A DNA stretch of 64,000 bases from Gnetum montanum (lineage: Eukaryota > Streptophyta > Gnetopsida > Gnetales > Gnetaceae), in assembly GCA_015680685.1 (NCBI GenBank), contig MNCI01010113.1, positions 91,180 to 155,179 on the forward strand, given 5' to 3'. Below the pieces are notes generated by a model. That model did no database searches and was not told where the DNA came from. It worked only from the letters and a program-made list of their open reading frames with translations. Shown in pieces: positions 1 to 10,210 of the stretch. How positions within the stretch are numbered: the stretch's first letter is position 1; every line of letters starts with the position of its first letter. A program made the position numbers and the translations under genes.

Positions 1-151
1 CATTAAATGAATGGATGGATTCCTTTAAAAGAATGGATGGATTCCTCTGCCACCTAATGTAACTTATGTTTTTCGAATGTTAAGGATTGCTTCAATCATA
101 AGCTATATGCCTATGCTTCAATAAGTTCTGTTAAAAAATATGTGTTCCAAG
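1..151. other. Unclassified flank with a short tandem duplication
   Basis: No gene is visible. The 16-base string GAATGGATGGATTCCT occurs at 9-24 and again at 31-46, a 22-base-period duplication. The stretch probably includes the beginning of the LINE-1 endonuclease region, whose recognisable frame starts at 152, but I cannot place the element's 5' end. Confidence 0.4.
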
Positions 152-597
152 GCAAGGGGTAGGCCTTTTGGTGTTATTGTTTGCTTGAAGTGGATGATAA
201 CCGATATCTGTGGGTTAAAGTTCAAAGAATCCCAGTGGTACTGTACATTGCTTTTGGTTATCTTGCTCTGAGGGATTCTTCCATTTACAATTTTGCTACA
301 CTTTTGCAAACTCATTTATTTCAGCACTTCGGTCACAATATTGCAGAATTCTCCAACTCTTTGTAGGGATTTTAACGCTTGTGTAGGGAAACATCAAGTC
401 CAACTACTTATTTGGAACCCTCATTAAAGTTCAGCATAGAGCTATTTTTAGTTCACAAAAGATCATCTGCAAATCAAGTTACAAATCAGAGGTGTATTCA
501 ACTCTTAGAAGGGGAACTTTGTCTTGATTTCTTAACTCTTAATAAAATCAGTAAAATTTCCTTCCTCCTCTAACTTCACCTTTATTGCACACTAAGG
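152..597 (+). pseudogene. LINE-1 endonuclease fragment (AP-endonuclease-like), decayed
   Basis: This is the endonuclease part of a non-LTR retrotransposon ORF2, the enzyme that nicks the genomic target. The frame opens with ARGRPFGVIVCLKW, the degenerate form of the RGRPSGGI block of plant LINE endonucleases. At about 365-400 it shows CRDFNACVG, a damaged copy of the GDFNARIG block. At about 490-545 it shows NQRCIQLL...LDFLTLN, matching the conserved N-x-x-G-x-x-LL...L-x-ILNGR end of the domain. Several frame changes are needed to read through, so it is non-functional. It is followed by a SINE insertion and then by the RT part of the same element. Family assignment rests on motif recognition only. 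Confidence 0.6.
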
Positions 598-608
598 TAA
601 TTCGTACA

Positions 609-789
609 TTTTTTTCCTTTTTTCTTTTTTTTTTCAGGGCAAAGTCAGGTCTGCCTAGGACATGCCAAGGCGAGTAATATGGCAACTGCATAGTAAGGGA
701 AAAGGGGATGCCAGTACTAGGCTTTGAACCCAATAGCTGTGAGTACAAAGTTGTGTGAGCTAACCAATTGGCCAATAGCCTGTTGTCGA
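609..789 (-). mobile_element. tRNA-derived SINE (Au-like), inserted in LINE-1
   Basis: Read on the minus strand, the segment starts with a pol III A-box-like stretch (GGCCAATTGGTTAGCTC), followed about 35 bases later by a B-box-like stretch (GGGTTCAAAGCC). It ends in an A-rich tail, seen as the T-rich run at 609-638 on the plus strand. The order and spacing are those of a tRNA-derived SINE, and the head resembles plant Au-type SINEs. It is flanked by imperfect direct repeats TAATTCGTACA (598-608) and TAATTCTTGCA (790-800), 9 of 11 identical, interpretable as an aged target-site duplication. It has no coding capacity and would depend on a LINE in trans. Confidence 0.65.
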
Positions 790-800
790 TAATTCTTGCA

Positions 801-2863
801 CTGATAGTATAGATGTCGTGAATAACTATCAAGTGAGAGAACAGCTCCTAGAATTTCCTCATCATTATGTTAAATCCAATATTATCACTTCAATTCACTT
901 CCATATCCACTACAAGAAATGTGTCACTCATCGTCTAAAAAATACTTTCAACATGACTTCCAAAAAGGAGTGATTGATATGCTGGTCATCAATGATAGTG
1001 AATAAGATTTGATCAATGTTCTTCTATCCACAGCTGCTTAGGTGTAGATCAAGAAGAAACATGTTTCCAGATAGCCTTGGTTTGATGCTGACTATTTGAC
1101 AGCTCATAGGAAAAATTTTAACCTCAAAATTGGGTGCTTTAATGCTGAAGAATTACAAGGTCATTCATTTCAAAAAGAGAAAGTTCATTAAAGAAGAGCA
1201 GGAAAGAATGATCAGTGAGCTCAAATCTAATCCAAAAAGCTTTTGGAACTTCTTTCAAGATAGACATAACAATGTTTGGGATTTTCCTTGTCCACTATTC
1301 ATACTTTTTTGAACAACCTATTTAATCAAGAGGCTCCCCCTACTGTGCAAGATAGCTCTAATGTTCTTAAGTTATCCCTTAATGATATTAAAAAAGAAAT
1401 TCAAACATTGTCTCCTAGAAAAGGTATTGATGTTAATGGATTACATGTAGAACTTCTTAAATAGGGTAGACCTTTAGTGTGGGAAGCAATTTGCAACCTC
1501 CTTAACCAAAGGCTTCGGCATGGTTTGGATCGCTCTAGGTGCTCTAGTTGAGCAATCTTGCTTTTCAACAAGGGGGATAGAACAGACCTTAATAATTACT
1601 GTTGGTTAGGATCAATTGCACAAGTTTAGAGAATAGTATTAGTTCTTGAGCAAAAGTGCAAGGTCTTCGTGCATGGTCAAAAGAAAGTTTTAGGAAGAAT
1701 CATTCTACTAGAGACCACATTATAGCTTTGTGTGTGTTATTCTTCTGTGAAGCAAAAAGAACCAATCATAGGACTTCTATTTGTTTTGGTAATTTTTTCA
1801 AGGCTTATGATTTTGTCACTCTAGATAAACTTTTGAAGAGATTGGCTAACATAGACTCCATAGGAACTCCTTTCTACTACTCAAAGAATCTATGAAACAT
1901 TTAACATTCTAATTAAGAATAATCTTATTAAAGAAAGTATAATTATCAACAATTGTATAGGAGTTAAACAAGGTTGTCCTCTATCCTTAACCCTTTTTTA
2001 CCCGAGGAATGGATGAAGAATGCTTCAAATCATGTTGTTTCAATGAATGAATTATTTGTGAACATGCTTCTCTTTGCAGACAATGTGGTCTTGCTTGCAG
2101 ATTCAGCTACAAGATTTAATTATATGCTTCAAATTCTCCATGACTACTACAACCACTCTAGTATGCAGGTTGATAACACTAAAATGTTGATTTGTGGCAC
2201 TAGAAATAGGAATTTCAATTTTTTCAGAGGAAAGAAGACTTGACATTTGTGAATCTTATAAATATTTGGGGTTTGAATTTTCTAGTAATTATAGTTGGGA
2301 TATCTTTATTGCTTAAAGAGCTTTTAGTGACATGTAAGCTCTATTTGCACTACAAAATAATTGTAGCAGGAACCATATATTGGCATGGGAGATCAGAAAA
2401 AAATTTGCAGTCTTGTCCAACCTGTACTATTATATGGTCGTGTTGCTTGGGGACCTTCTCATTCAAAACAAACTTGGAAAAAATTACAGCACATTCAAAA
2501 GCAATTTCTTGTGTATGAATTTTAAGTGAATACAAACATCTTATGATATCTTGCATCTAGAAGCAGATTTGCTACCCTTTGAACTTAAAGCGCTTTGTCA
2601 ATTTATTACTTCGCAGTTAAATGACATAAAGGAAGTCAATTATGCTAAGGAGATGATGAATGTGGATACCTGAATCAAGTTATGGCTATTATGGCTTTAA
2701 TCATGGAATATTGTAATGGATGGTCTTCCTTTAAATAAAAGGAAGATAGTGAAATAGAGAATCTTGGCCAAACTTTAGTTGAACACATCAGGCAAAAAGC
2801 AATTTTACTTCCATATTGTTCCATAAGTTTTGTCATCTGACACTCAAAAGTATCTATTCACGG
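801..2863 (+). pseudogene. LINE-1 ORF2 reverse transcriptase region, decayed, split by LINE-2
   Basis: This is the RT part of a non-LTR retrotransposon. From about 1060 a WFDADY-like block (the WFD-x-EC block of the linker) is seen, then the finger region at 1130-1310 and a KGIDVNGLHVELL block at about 1425. The palm block KAYDFVTLDKLLKRLA lies near 1800, a VKQGCPLS-like block near 1960, and the catalytic block FADNVVLLADS (normally FADD) near 2075. A carboxy-terminal LEADLLPFELKALCQF block follows at about 2560. Multiple frameshifts and stops show it is dead. The frame does not end at 2863: LINE-2 is inserted here and the same element resumes at 8638. The motifs differ from the L1-type LINE-2, so the two are different clades. 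Confidence 0.75.
2846..2863. repeat. 5' target-site duplication of LINE-2
   Basis: The 18 bases AAAAGTATCTATTCACGG recur exactly at 8620-8637, immediately after the A-tail of LINE-2. The first As are shared with the tail, so the exact length is ambiguous by a few bases. An exact long duplication next to a 3' A-run is the signature of target-primed reverse transcription. Confidence 0.9.
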
Positions 2864-2896
2864 GAGGGTTTTGGATATTTCAAAGTTTGATATTTT

Positions 2897-4341
2897 GGAT
2901 ATGATGAGTGGGAAAACGAAGGCCATTGGGTGTGTGCATAGGGGGGCCTTGGGGGTTGGCGGTGTCACTGGGAGTGGAGACCAAAAACAGGGCAAGGCTC
3001 AAGCGAGGGGATGTTTGAGGAGGGAAGGGAGGCTAGAGAGGAGGTAGGAGATGATGGGGAGTATGAGAATAGATTGACAATTAGGGTTCAGGCGCAGACG
3101 GGTGGACAAGAAGATTTTGAGGCTTGCTCAAGAGAGGGGACCACTATGCTTCTCAAGGTGTGACACCCACCCGAGGAGGTGGTGGACACCTTGGGGAGAA
3201 GCCTATTGGATAAATTTATGTCAAAAGGAGTGCACCCACAGATGGACATTAACAAGTGATGGGTCAGGGCAACATGGGGTTTGGAGAATGTGAGGGTGTG
3301 AAGTCTCACAGATGATAGGTTGCTCTTCGTTTTCCAGATGGAGGTTGATTAGGAGAGGGTGCTGTTGGGGGGGCTGTGGTTTTAAAAGGCCTGAAGTTTG
3401 GCTCTTGCGCTATGGAGGCTAGGAGCTCACCGAGATGTAAGCTTGTTTGATTAGGCACTAGTGTGGGTCTGGATCTTGGACCTGCCCTTGGAGTATTGGG
3501 CACTTGACTTTTTGAAATCACTACCTAGCCTATTTAGAGAATTCATAAAATTTGATGCTTTCACCATGTCGATGGACATGATGGGATATGCCTACTTCTG
3601 TGTTTGGAGGTCGCTGGGGTCGGAGGACAAAGTGAGTGAGGTGGTGCTGGACATGGCCATGGGGGAAGAGAAGATAAGGGTTTAGTTTGAGAACTTGCCG
3701 ATGATAAAAGAAGCATTGCCAACTGTGTGCGAGACATGCAGGAAAGGACATCTTACTGTGGCTTGCTGGATTCGATAGAAGGGACCTATGCAACAAGGAG
3801 GATGGAACTTGGTTGGCCAAAAGGGCCATGTGCTGAAGGCAGGGCTAACAATGAACCAAGGAAGTTGAGTCTCGAATAAGGGCCCTGTCGTGAAGGTTGG
3901 AGAGTAGGGGCAGGCTTTGAGAGCTAGGGGAATGCTGCCTCTAAAGGATTCAGGGGAAGGAGCGACCTGTGGCCAAATTGAAGGTGGGGTGGGGTGGTTG
4001 TTGGGGTGGTTGATGTGGGTGGGCTAGAGGGGAGGGGTATCACCACATGATCACCCTATACCTCGTTGGCCAAACAACTAGCTATGTTGGAGGAGCAAGG
4101 GTTGGAGTTGCCCCCATTGGGAGATTGGATTACCTTGGGTAGGGGGTCCTCCAAGCCGAAGATGAAGGATCTTTTTGAGGCCAAGAGGGGGGGAGTCGAG
4201 GCTGTAGTGGTCACTTTGCTAGGGGGCAAGGTTGGTCAACCCAACGCGTTGGCAATGCAAAAGAAATTGATGTAACTGGACATTGATTTGGAGATGCAAC
4301 GAACACTCAAAGAGGTGTACAATAGACGGATGTGTCTTCCC
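2897..4341 (+). pseudogene. LINE-2 ORF1: DUF4283-like RNA-binding protein with zinc knuckle, decayed
   Basis: ORF1 proteins of plant L1 elements bind the element RNA. Reading in pieces from the ATG near 2897, a LLFVFQMEVD...VLLGGLW block is visible at about 3315-3385. A VWVWILDLPLEYWALDFL block follows at about 3461-3520, typical of the DUF4283 domain, then a MMGYAYFCVW block near 3580. A zinc knuckle of C-x2-C-x4-H-x4-C spacing (CETCRKGHLTVACW) lies at about 3730-3770. The rest to 4341 is a glycine- and basic-rich tail. It ends directly before the ORF2 start, as usual. There are several stops and at least two frame shifts. Domain identity is from pattern recognition. Confidence 0.7.
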
Positions 4342-4659
4342 ATGAAGATTCTCTCTTGGAACTATAGGGGATAGGGTACCTTGTACAAACGAAATACCCT
4401 GAAAATGATTGTTAGGAAGGAGGGATGCAATGTGGTGTGTTTGCAGGAGATGAAATTGCAGGAGTCTGAGGCAAGGTTGTTGCAATGGGAGGGATGGAAT
4501 CTACAGATGGTGCCATGTAGGGGCCATGCAGGAGGTTTGGCGGTTTTGGCTAAGGTTTTGATTAAGTTGGTGGATGATCCCAATTGGAGTCAAACAATCC
4601 ACGTGATCTAGGAGGACTTCTGGTTGACAAATGTCTATGGGGCACAAAATTAAGCAGTG

Positions 4660-4684
4660 NNNNNNNNNNNNNNNNNNNNNNNNN
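4660..4684. other. Assembly gap (25 N)
   Basis: A run of 25 undetermined bases lies inside the LINE-2 endonuclease. The sequence on both sides belongs to the same element, so the gap does not obviously break the structure, but the true length is unknown. Confidence 0.99.
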
Positions 4685-7347
4685 CAATAGGAGAAGTGGG
4701 TATGACCGTGTCCAATCTTGGATCAACAGGGTTTGGGTCAGTATGGAACTTATGTTGGAGTTTGAAATTCATGCTATGGGGAAAGAGAGGCAAGCATTGG
4801 ATCACAGGTCCATTTTATGCCTGTTTTGGTTTGACTAGGGCTAGGCTCCCAGGTTGTTTCACTTCGAGTGTACCTGGTTGGACAAGCCTTGGTTGAGGCC
4901 ACTGGTGTAGACTGTTTGGTAGAGCCATTCAGGAGACTAGGAACCCAAAGACTTTCTGAAAAAGGGCCTCAGGTTACTAAAACAACAAATCAAGGCCAAA
5001 GCATTAGAAGAAAGATGCAAATTCAGAGTGTATAGGAAACGGTTACAAGAGAGGCTGCGAGAGATACAAGGATTACAAGAAACAAGGGCAAACTTGGGGG
5101 ATGAGGAATGGGAACTGTTGTGGGAGCTTCGGGAGTTGGATAGGGAGGAGGAACGATATTGGAGGCAGCAATCTTAGATTACTTGGTTGCAAGAAGGAGA
5201 CAGACACACACATTTCTACTTTGCCACAGCCAAAGAAAGGAGGGCCACGAAGATGAAGTTGCAGAATTTGCTTGAGGGTGCTATTGGGGAAGGGTTGAAT
5301 CAGGGTTTGCAAGGGTAGAAGGGGACACACAAATATTGGGGGGATGTTTGGCGATGGCAGGAATTGGAGAAAATCTATGTTTTGGTGTTGGGGGTCATGT
5401 TGGTGGCAAATAATCAGCACCTGCTATAGCTGTTCTCTAGGTCAGAATTGCTTGTTGCAATGAGATCAATGCAGACCAACAAGGCCCTAGGATCAAACTG
5501 GTGGCCCATAGAATTCTTTTGCGCATTTGAAGACATTAGGGGGGAAAATTTGTTGGATGCCTTTAATTGTATACTTAGTTGACAACAAGTCAAAAGAGAG
5601 ATCAATTGTTCATAGATCACTTTGTTACCTAAAGTGCTCCATCCAACCTCGCCAGCTCATTTTAGACCTATTGGTGTATGCAACACATGTTGCACCTATT
5701 TTCTAAAATGCTTGTTGATCGTTTGGCACCTCTGATGAGAAAATTGGTGGGATAACACCAGGCCAGGTTTGTCAAAGGTTGTTTTTTGCAGAATCAGGTC
5801 CAACTGTTGTAGGAGATTCTACACTCTCTTAAGCAGGCCAAATTTCCGGGAATGTGTATTAAATTGGACATAGCTTAGAGAGATTATGCTGTTGAAGGGC
5901 TTTGACCATTGGTTTGTTAATTTGTGTATCCAAATGAAAAGAGACAGTTGATATTTGTTTGATATTGACAAGAGGCTTTGGGGGTTCTAAGGGCCGAAGA
6001 GAGGACTATGATAGGGAGACCCCCTATCACTGCTATTGTTATCTTGGTGATGGATATGCTTCAGAGTTATTGTCTTGTTGAGGGTATGCATGGGCTGAAC
6101 ATTGCAGTGATCCGATGTCTGACAACACATTATGCCGATGATATGATCTTGTTTGCTACAATAACTGTGCCGCAAGTGGTGGCACTAAAGAGGGCACTCG
6201 AAAGAATGCAACGAAAGTTGGGGCTTGAGATAAACAAAGGGAAATCAGCTATCCATTTAATTAATGCGGAGGGGGTTGTGGGGGGAAGGATTGTCGACCT
6301 ACTGGGGATCCTACCAGGTAGGATATAGGACAAATACATGGGAATGACAATTTTTGAATGGCAAAGGTAAAGGGCGTGGCTAGGGCTCTTGGAGTGGCTG
6401 CAGATGAAAACCACACATTAGACCAGCTAGTTTTTGTTCCAAAAAAAGAAGATGGTGCTAGTGTCGACAATGTTGATGGCCACTGCCAGGTTTGCAGCTT
6501 TGATGGTAGTTTCGCTAACTAGGGTTGTGCAGAAGATTGACCAGATCATCCAACCATTTGTGTAATCTGGGGGAAAAGGGGGAAGTAAACTTCATTTGGT
6601 ATGCTAGGCTCAGATAGCATGCCCAAAATCAGCATGGGAAATTGGGTTGTTGTTTTTCCAATATGAGGTTACACCAGGTATGCACAAACTAGTTAATAGG
6701 TTTATGGGCCAAGCAAATGGGATAGTGCCATGGGTGCAACTATGAAGGCAGGAATATCACTGTTGGGAGGCCGATACAAGGAGCTCACAACTATGGAGGA
6801 GCATATGCAATCATACCAAAGCAATGGAGGCCAAGGACCTACTGGGAAACCTCCGAAAGAGGTAATTAAAACAATGCACCTGCTGGTGGAGAGATGGAAC
6901 AAGGTTTGGAGGGGTAGGCTACCCAAGAAGATCAAAGCTTTCAGATGGATTTTAAAACATAGGGTGCTACCTCTGAGGGTTGTTTTACGGGAGTAGGGGA
7001 TGCATGTGAACACCATATGCCCTCTCTGCATTGCGGAGGCCAAGATGCTTGACCACTTTATATATGGATGTTAGTTTATGTAGGAAGTTTAGAGGGAGGC
7101 CAAAATGGTGCCCATAACAACCATCCATGGAGACTTTGCAGTGCTTGCAATCTTATGGATGACTTGGAAGAGTAGGAATCACCTTGTTTTCTGTGGGCAA
7201 CGGCTGCCCACACCATTGATCATGGCCAAGGTTGGGCGGCAATTGTGGACTGATGCAATTGCAGCTATTGGATAGGGGTAGCTATTCCAGTTAGTGTGGA
7301 TAGAATATGCGGGAAACACCAACCTCTAGGCGTTAGTTGAGAGAATT

Positions 7348-7857
7348 GGTTGGGTCAACATGCTGAAATGCATTGAGGAGGAACCAGGGATTTCCATGGC
7401 AAGTTTCTTTAACAATTGGGTGGGGGAAGAAACACAATTTTGGGAAAGGTCGATCAGGGTCACACAGGGGGTGTTGGCGGAGGTATTGGGAGTTCCGGCA
7501 AAGGGGGAGATTATTGCATTGGTGGTCCATGCCTAGACAGATGCTACTAAGTTCTTTAGGGGAGCGAATAACCAGATGAGCAATGCGCACATCTGCAAGT
7601 CAATGTTGGAGGGCATATGGCATGACATAGTGCTTTTTGTGGAGCGATACTTCGTGCAATCTAGGTACCCTCACAAGCTCGTGGGTGTTCATTTTGCCTT
7701 TTTGCAATGTATGAGGCATGGCATCCAGGTTAACTTGTTGCGGTTTTTTTGGGAGTCGCTGCAAAGGCAGTGGCCAATGTACCACCCAGGGGTGATTTTG
7801 GCACTCTGGAGGTCAGGGAGGACGATTTTGCAGTTGGAGCCTCGACTGGTCTACTAG
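7348..7857 (+). pseudogene. LINE-2 ORF2 C-terminal extension resembling a plant retroelement accessory domain
   Basis: After zf-RVT the same reading frame (frame 1, shared with 6730-6996) continues for about 170 codons with only one internal stop, near 7534. Recognisable blocks are EEEPGISMASFFNNWV, SIRVTQGVLAEVLGVPAKGE, a W-HDIVLFVERYF block and PHKLVGVHFAFLQC...VNLLRFFWESL. It is not RNase H. Spacing and key residues (E-V/A-L-x-x-P-x-x-G; P-x-K-L/I; V/I-N-L...F/Y-W-E) resemble the globular part of the third frame of Gypsy-B and -C. From memory they also resemble the family annotated as putative plant transposon protein. Function is unknown; the relationship is an inference. Confidence 0.5.
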
Positions 7858-7860
7858 CAA

Positions 7861-8614
7861 CGATGTTGGAGGGCTCATGGCCCACCGATGCAAATGATGG
7901 AAGGATCAAAAAAGGTAGAGCATGGCAAGGCTTGTTCGGGGCTGGGAAGGTTAAGGATTTTCATGGTCATTGTGGGAGGTAGCAGTTGGATTCCTCGGAT
8001 GTTGCAAAGGCGTGCTGCATCGCGGCAGAATGTGCTCGACAAGAGGAGATGGTAGCATGGCAGTCATGGTGGTAGGGAATGTAGGTGGTGGCAGGGAATG
8101 CAGGAGGAGGTGCAGAGATAGGTGGATAGCTAGAGGATTTGAGATCTGCAATGGATGGAGAATATGGTGAAGGGCCACCATGCAAAGTTGACACAGGATA
8201 GAGACGAGTTGGATGCAGGAGGGTTGGCGGCCGCCGTTGATTGGAATCTCGCAAGCAATAGAGGAGATGGAGGTCTCTCAAAGTCTAGACGAAGAGAGAG
8301 TTTTGGAGGGCAGATGTTTGGGTAGCGTCATGGGGATTGTTGAGAAGCTGGTTGCGAAGGGCAAGCACTTTGCGGCTGTGTGATCTCAAGACATCCTTGA
8401 GATGGAAGGGCATGTAGGGTAGGGTATGTAGGGCTGTTAGGTCCTAGAGGCTGGGGTTTTTTTTTTGGGTTTTTGTAGGGGATTTCGGGGAAAGCAGGGG
8501 TTACGAGAAGTAATCATGTTGATTGTTGGTGAATGGGGCCAGATGATGCTGGCCTAGGCTATACACTTGCACAACTTTTTATTTTTTGGACTAATACATC
8601 TCGAATTTTTCTCC
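7861..8614 (+). other. LINE-2 3' region without clear coding
   Basis: G-rich sequence lies between the end of the ORF2 extension and the A-tail. Short open stretches in several frames do not match any domain I recognise. It was part of the LINE transcript because the A-tail and target duplication follow it. Confidence 0.5.
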
Positions 8615-8619
8615 AAAAA

Positions 8620-8637
8620 AAAAGTATCTATTCACGG
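8620..8637. repeat. 3' target-site duplication of LINE-2
   Basis: Exact copy of 2846-2863, directly after the LINE-2 A-tail. The LINE-1 frame resumes here: the interrupted reading VSIHGYSYLF spans the duplication. Confidence 0.9.
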
Positions 8638-8850
8638 TTACTCCTATTTATTTAAAAATCAAATTGCTAGAGAAGGGTGAACTCTCATCATTGTTTTGTT
8701 GAGACCTATTGGATCAGTTTACCAAGAGAAGATCATATCTGTAGACTGTAAAAACAAAGAATTGAGAATGATATGTTTGCATTGAGAATAAAGAAATTTT
8801 TTTTATTTTGTCAATGTTTAAGTTACATTCAAGTGAAATACAACATTAAC
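8638..8850 (+). pseudogene. LINE-1 3' part, continuation after LINE-2
   Basis: This continues the LINE-1 ORF2 broken at 2863. Allowing frame changes, one reads a KNQIA-R block, a W-ISLPREDHICRLCKNKE block (PREER-x-C-x-x-C of the C-terminal zinc region seen in many non-L1 LINEs) and ENDMFALRIKKFFLFCQCLSY. Together with 152-2863 it forms one element into which both the SINE and LINE-2 were inserted. The 3' end merges into the tandem repeats at 8848-9099 and cannot be fixed exactly. Confidence 0.6.
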
Positions 8851-9099
8851 TGTAAATTGGTAGTTGTTTTCTTTTACATTGATACTATCTCCTTGGGTCA
8901 CTGCATTAATGATATTTAACTTTCTTCAAAACTCTAACTGTAATTTGCTACCTTTTTTCTTTCAAATTGACCTTATCTGCTTGCGCTACTACATTAATGA
9001 TGTTTTTAATTTTCTTCAAAAGTCTCATCTTTCAAATTGACCCTATCTCATTGGGCTGCTACAGTACCAATATTTTTTTCTAACTTTCTTTGAAAGTCT
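8848..9099. repeat. Degenerate tandem repeat, about 88-bp unit, about 2.8 copies
   Basis: Three successive units, 8848-8935, 8936-9025 and 9026-9099 (the last lacking its first part), share the order AACTGTAA..., TTTCAAATTGACC-TATCT, TACA-TTAATGAT and TTTCTTCAAAA-TCT with many substitutions. No reading frame is conserved between units. They abut the end of LINE-1 and may have arisen by duplication of its 3' terminus. Confidence 0.7.
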
Positions 9100-9358
9100 A
9101 TTGAGACTCTTTAGTCATCTAGCAAATACATTGTGGATTTCCTGAACATAATAAACATTTCCATTCCCAACCTCCACTAAGCTTTCCCTAGGGTTCATTG
9201 CTGCAGATTTGTATTCATGTTCATCTTGCTAGTTTGTTGATATTTGTTATTGTACTTGTAGTTTTAATATATCCATACATCGCTTGGTTCCTGATGTTTT
9301 TATATCTGGATGAACTTCGCTGTTCATTACATGTATCTAATTTTTTTGCAGTAACACC
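9100..9358. other. No convincing gene
   Basis: An open frame on the plus strand (9198-9428) would encode a 76-residue peptide with a hydrophobic stretch. It has no supporting homology or codon signature, and its 3' part overlaps the candidate exon on the other strand. I see nothing else here. Confidence 0.4.
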
Positions 9359-9424
9359 TCAGTTTAGGGGAGTCCGCAGGTTGCACAATGCGTTCTGCTC
9401 ACCCAGAGTAAAAGGCAGACTCCC
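9359..9424 (-). CDS. Candidate terminal exon of a small minus-strand gene
   Basis: On the minus strand an acceptor-like ...AAGTTCAG precedes 9424. The frame that continues from the 9569-9706 exon (phase 0) runs for 21 codons (GSLPFTLGEQNALCNLRTPLN) to a TGA at 9361-9359. The segment retains CpG dinucleotides, unlike the repeats. A 9-base inverted repeat (AGGGGAGTC/GACTCCCCT) brackets it, and the plus strand is open too with its own acceptor-like T-run and CAG at 9341-9350, so the strand is not certain. The peptide matches no family I recognise. Confidence 0.3.
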   Translation of the reverse strand, partial: GSLPFTLGEQNALCNLRTPLN

Positions 9425-9568
9425 CTGAACTTAATTGTTACCGTCTTTTGCTACTATTTTTGTCGTTCACAACTTTATTAAAAAATAAAAATACATGTGG
9501 AAGAACTCGTGTTTGAATCAGGACACGTAGAAGAAGGAACAAAAGCCAAGTCGTACGGGAAAAATTAC

Positions 9569-9706
9569 CTGCTCAAGGGAACTGTAATTATCCGGTATGA
9601 ATGAGTACAGCTTTTTCAACTCTTCAATGCCTTTCGTTTGATGTCTCACTTCCGAACGAAAATCGTCTGCTGCATTGTGACGGAGGCAGGACAACTTAAT
9701 ACCCAT
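9569..9706 (-). CDS. Candidate coding exon, unknown 67-residue protein
   Basis: The minus-strand exon has an acceptor at 9713-9710 (GCAG) and a donor GT at 9568-9567. The ATG at 9706-9704 lies just after the acceptor and opens 46 codons starting MGIKLSCLRHNAADDF and ending in LYSFIPDNYSSLEQ before GTAATT. It would join in phase to the exon at 9424-9359. The region keeps CpG sites, has no retroelement similarity I can see, and has a strong donor (GTAAGT) upstream at 10210-10205 that could end a 5'-untranslated exon. I do not recognise the protein. It could also be a fragment of a larger gene whose other exons I missed. Confidence 0.4.
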
Positions 9707-10210
9707 GAACTGCAATATTTTCAATTGCGTCAGACATGTATGAAATTAAAGCCAATCGACAAAATATTTAATGCAAAAACCGCCTGCAAGAACAGAATAT
9801 CATATATAAATTTTTATACTACACAAGTTCTTAAATTTGTACGCCATATCTAACATAAAACTAGAATATATTTAGGATAGGTAGACATTAAATTGAACAA
9901 CCAAAGCAATGTTAAGTTTAACAGATTCACATAAAATCGCGCGATATAACAAAACATTTCATAAAACCTTTGAAAATGACACGCGAAGTATACAACGAAA
10001 GCATGAAATGCAGCACCGAGGCGGTGACTCTGGAATTCAAGCACAACAACTAAACTTATTTTTAAACGTTGCAGACCAAGAGTCCGAACACGGAATTTGA
10101 AAAAAACAAGAGGCTTCCGAAGACGGAATTTGTAAAGAAAAACACAAGAAGCGAATAACAGGTCACTAAATGAATATTAACAATGGCAAGAAAAATTAAA
10201 GATGACTTAC

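Larger units (their letters stand above)
4342..7860 (+). pseudogene. LINE-2 ORF2: endonuclease, reverse transcriptase, zf-RVT, decayed
   Basis: ORF2 starts with MKILSWNYRG, the canonical beginning of plant L1 AP-endonucleases, followed by VVCLQEMKLQE (catalytic E block) at about 4435-4465. After the 25-N gap, a coiled arginine/glutamate-rich linker runs at about 4980-5190 with a WLQEGDRHTHFYFA block (W-x-x-GD-x-NT-x-FFH in the family). RT blocks follow: NKALGSNWWPIEFF near 5480, HFRPIGVCNT near 5660 and the active site YADDMILFA at about 6130. The zf-RVT region (VWRGRLPKKIKAFRW...CPLCIAEA...HFIYGC) lies at about 6900-7070. The frame then continues without a natural terminus to about 7857 (separate entry). 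It carries numerous stops. Confidence 0.8.
2864..8619 (+). mobile_element. LINE-2: near full-length L1-type LINE
   Basis: The element is bounded by the 18-bp duplication and ends in an A-run at 8615-8623. Order: 5' leader, ORF1 (about 2897-4341), ORF2 with endonuclease (from 4342), RT (about 5460-6700), zf-RVT zinc region (about 6890-7080), a C-terminal extension in the same frame (to about 7857) and a 3' untranslated region. It is markedly more G-rich than its surroundings. Its length (5.76 kb) fits a full-length plant L1. Stops and frameshifts are many, and a 25-N assembly gap lies inside the endonuclease. Confidence 0.85.

Noticed and set aside
1130-1464. Independent small genes at the start of the window
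   Set aside because: The peptides fit the linker and finger of a LINE reverse transcriptase in order.
9198-9428. Plus-strand frame of 76 codons with a hydrophobic stretch and a FRGVRR string reminiscent of an AP2/ERF domain start
   Set aside because: Only six residues match, nothing after them fits AP2, and the hydrophobic part has no supporting evidence.
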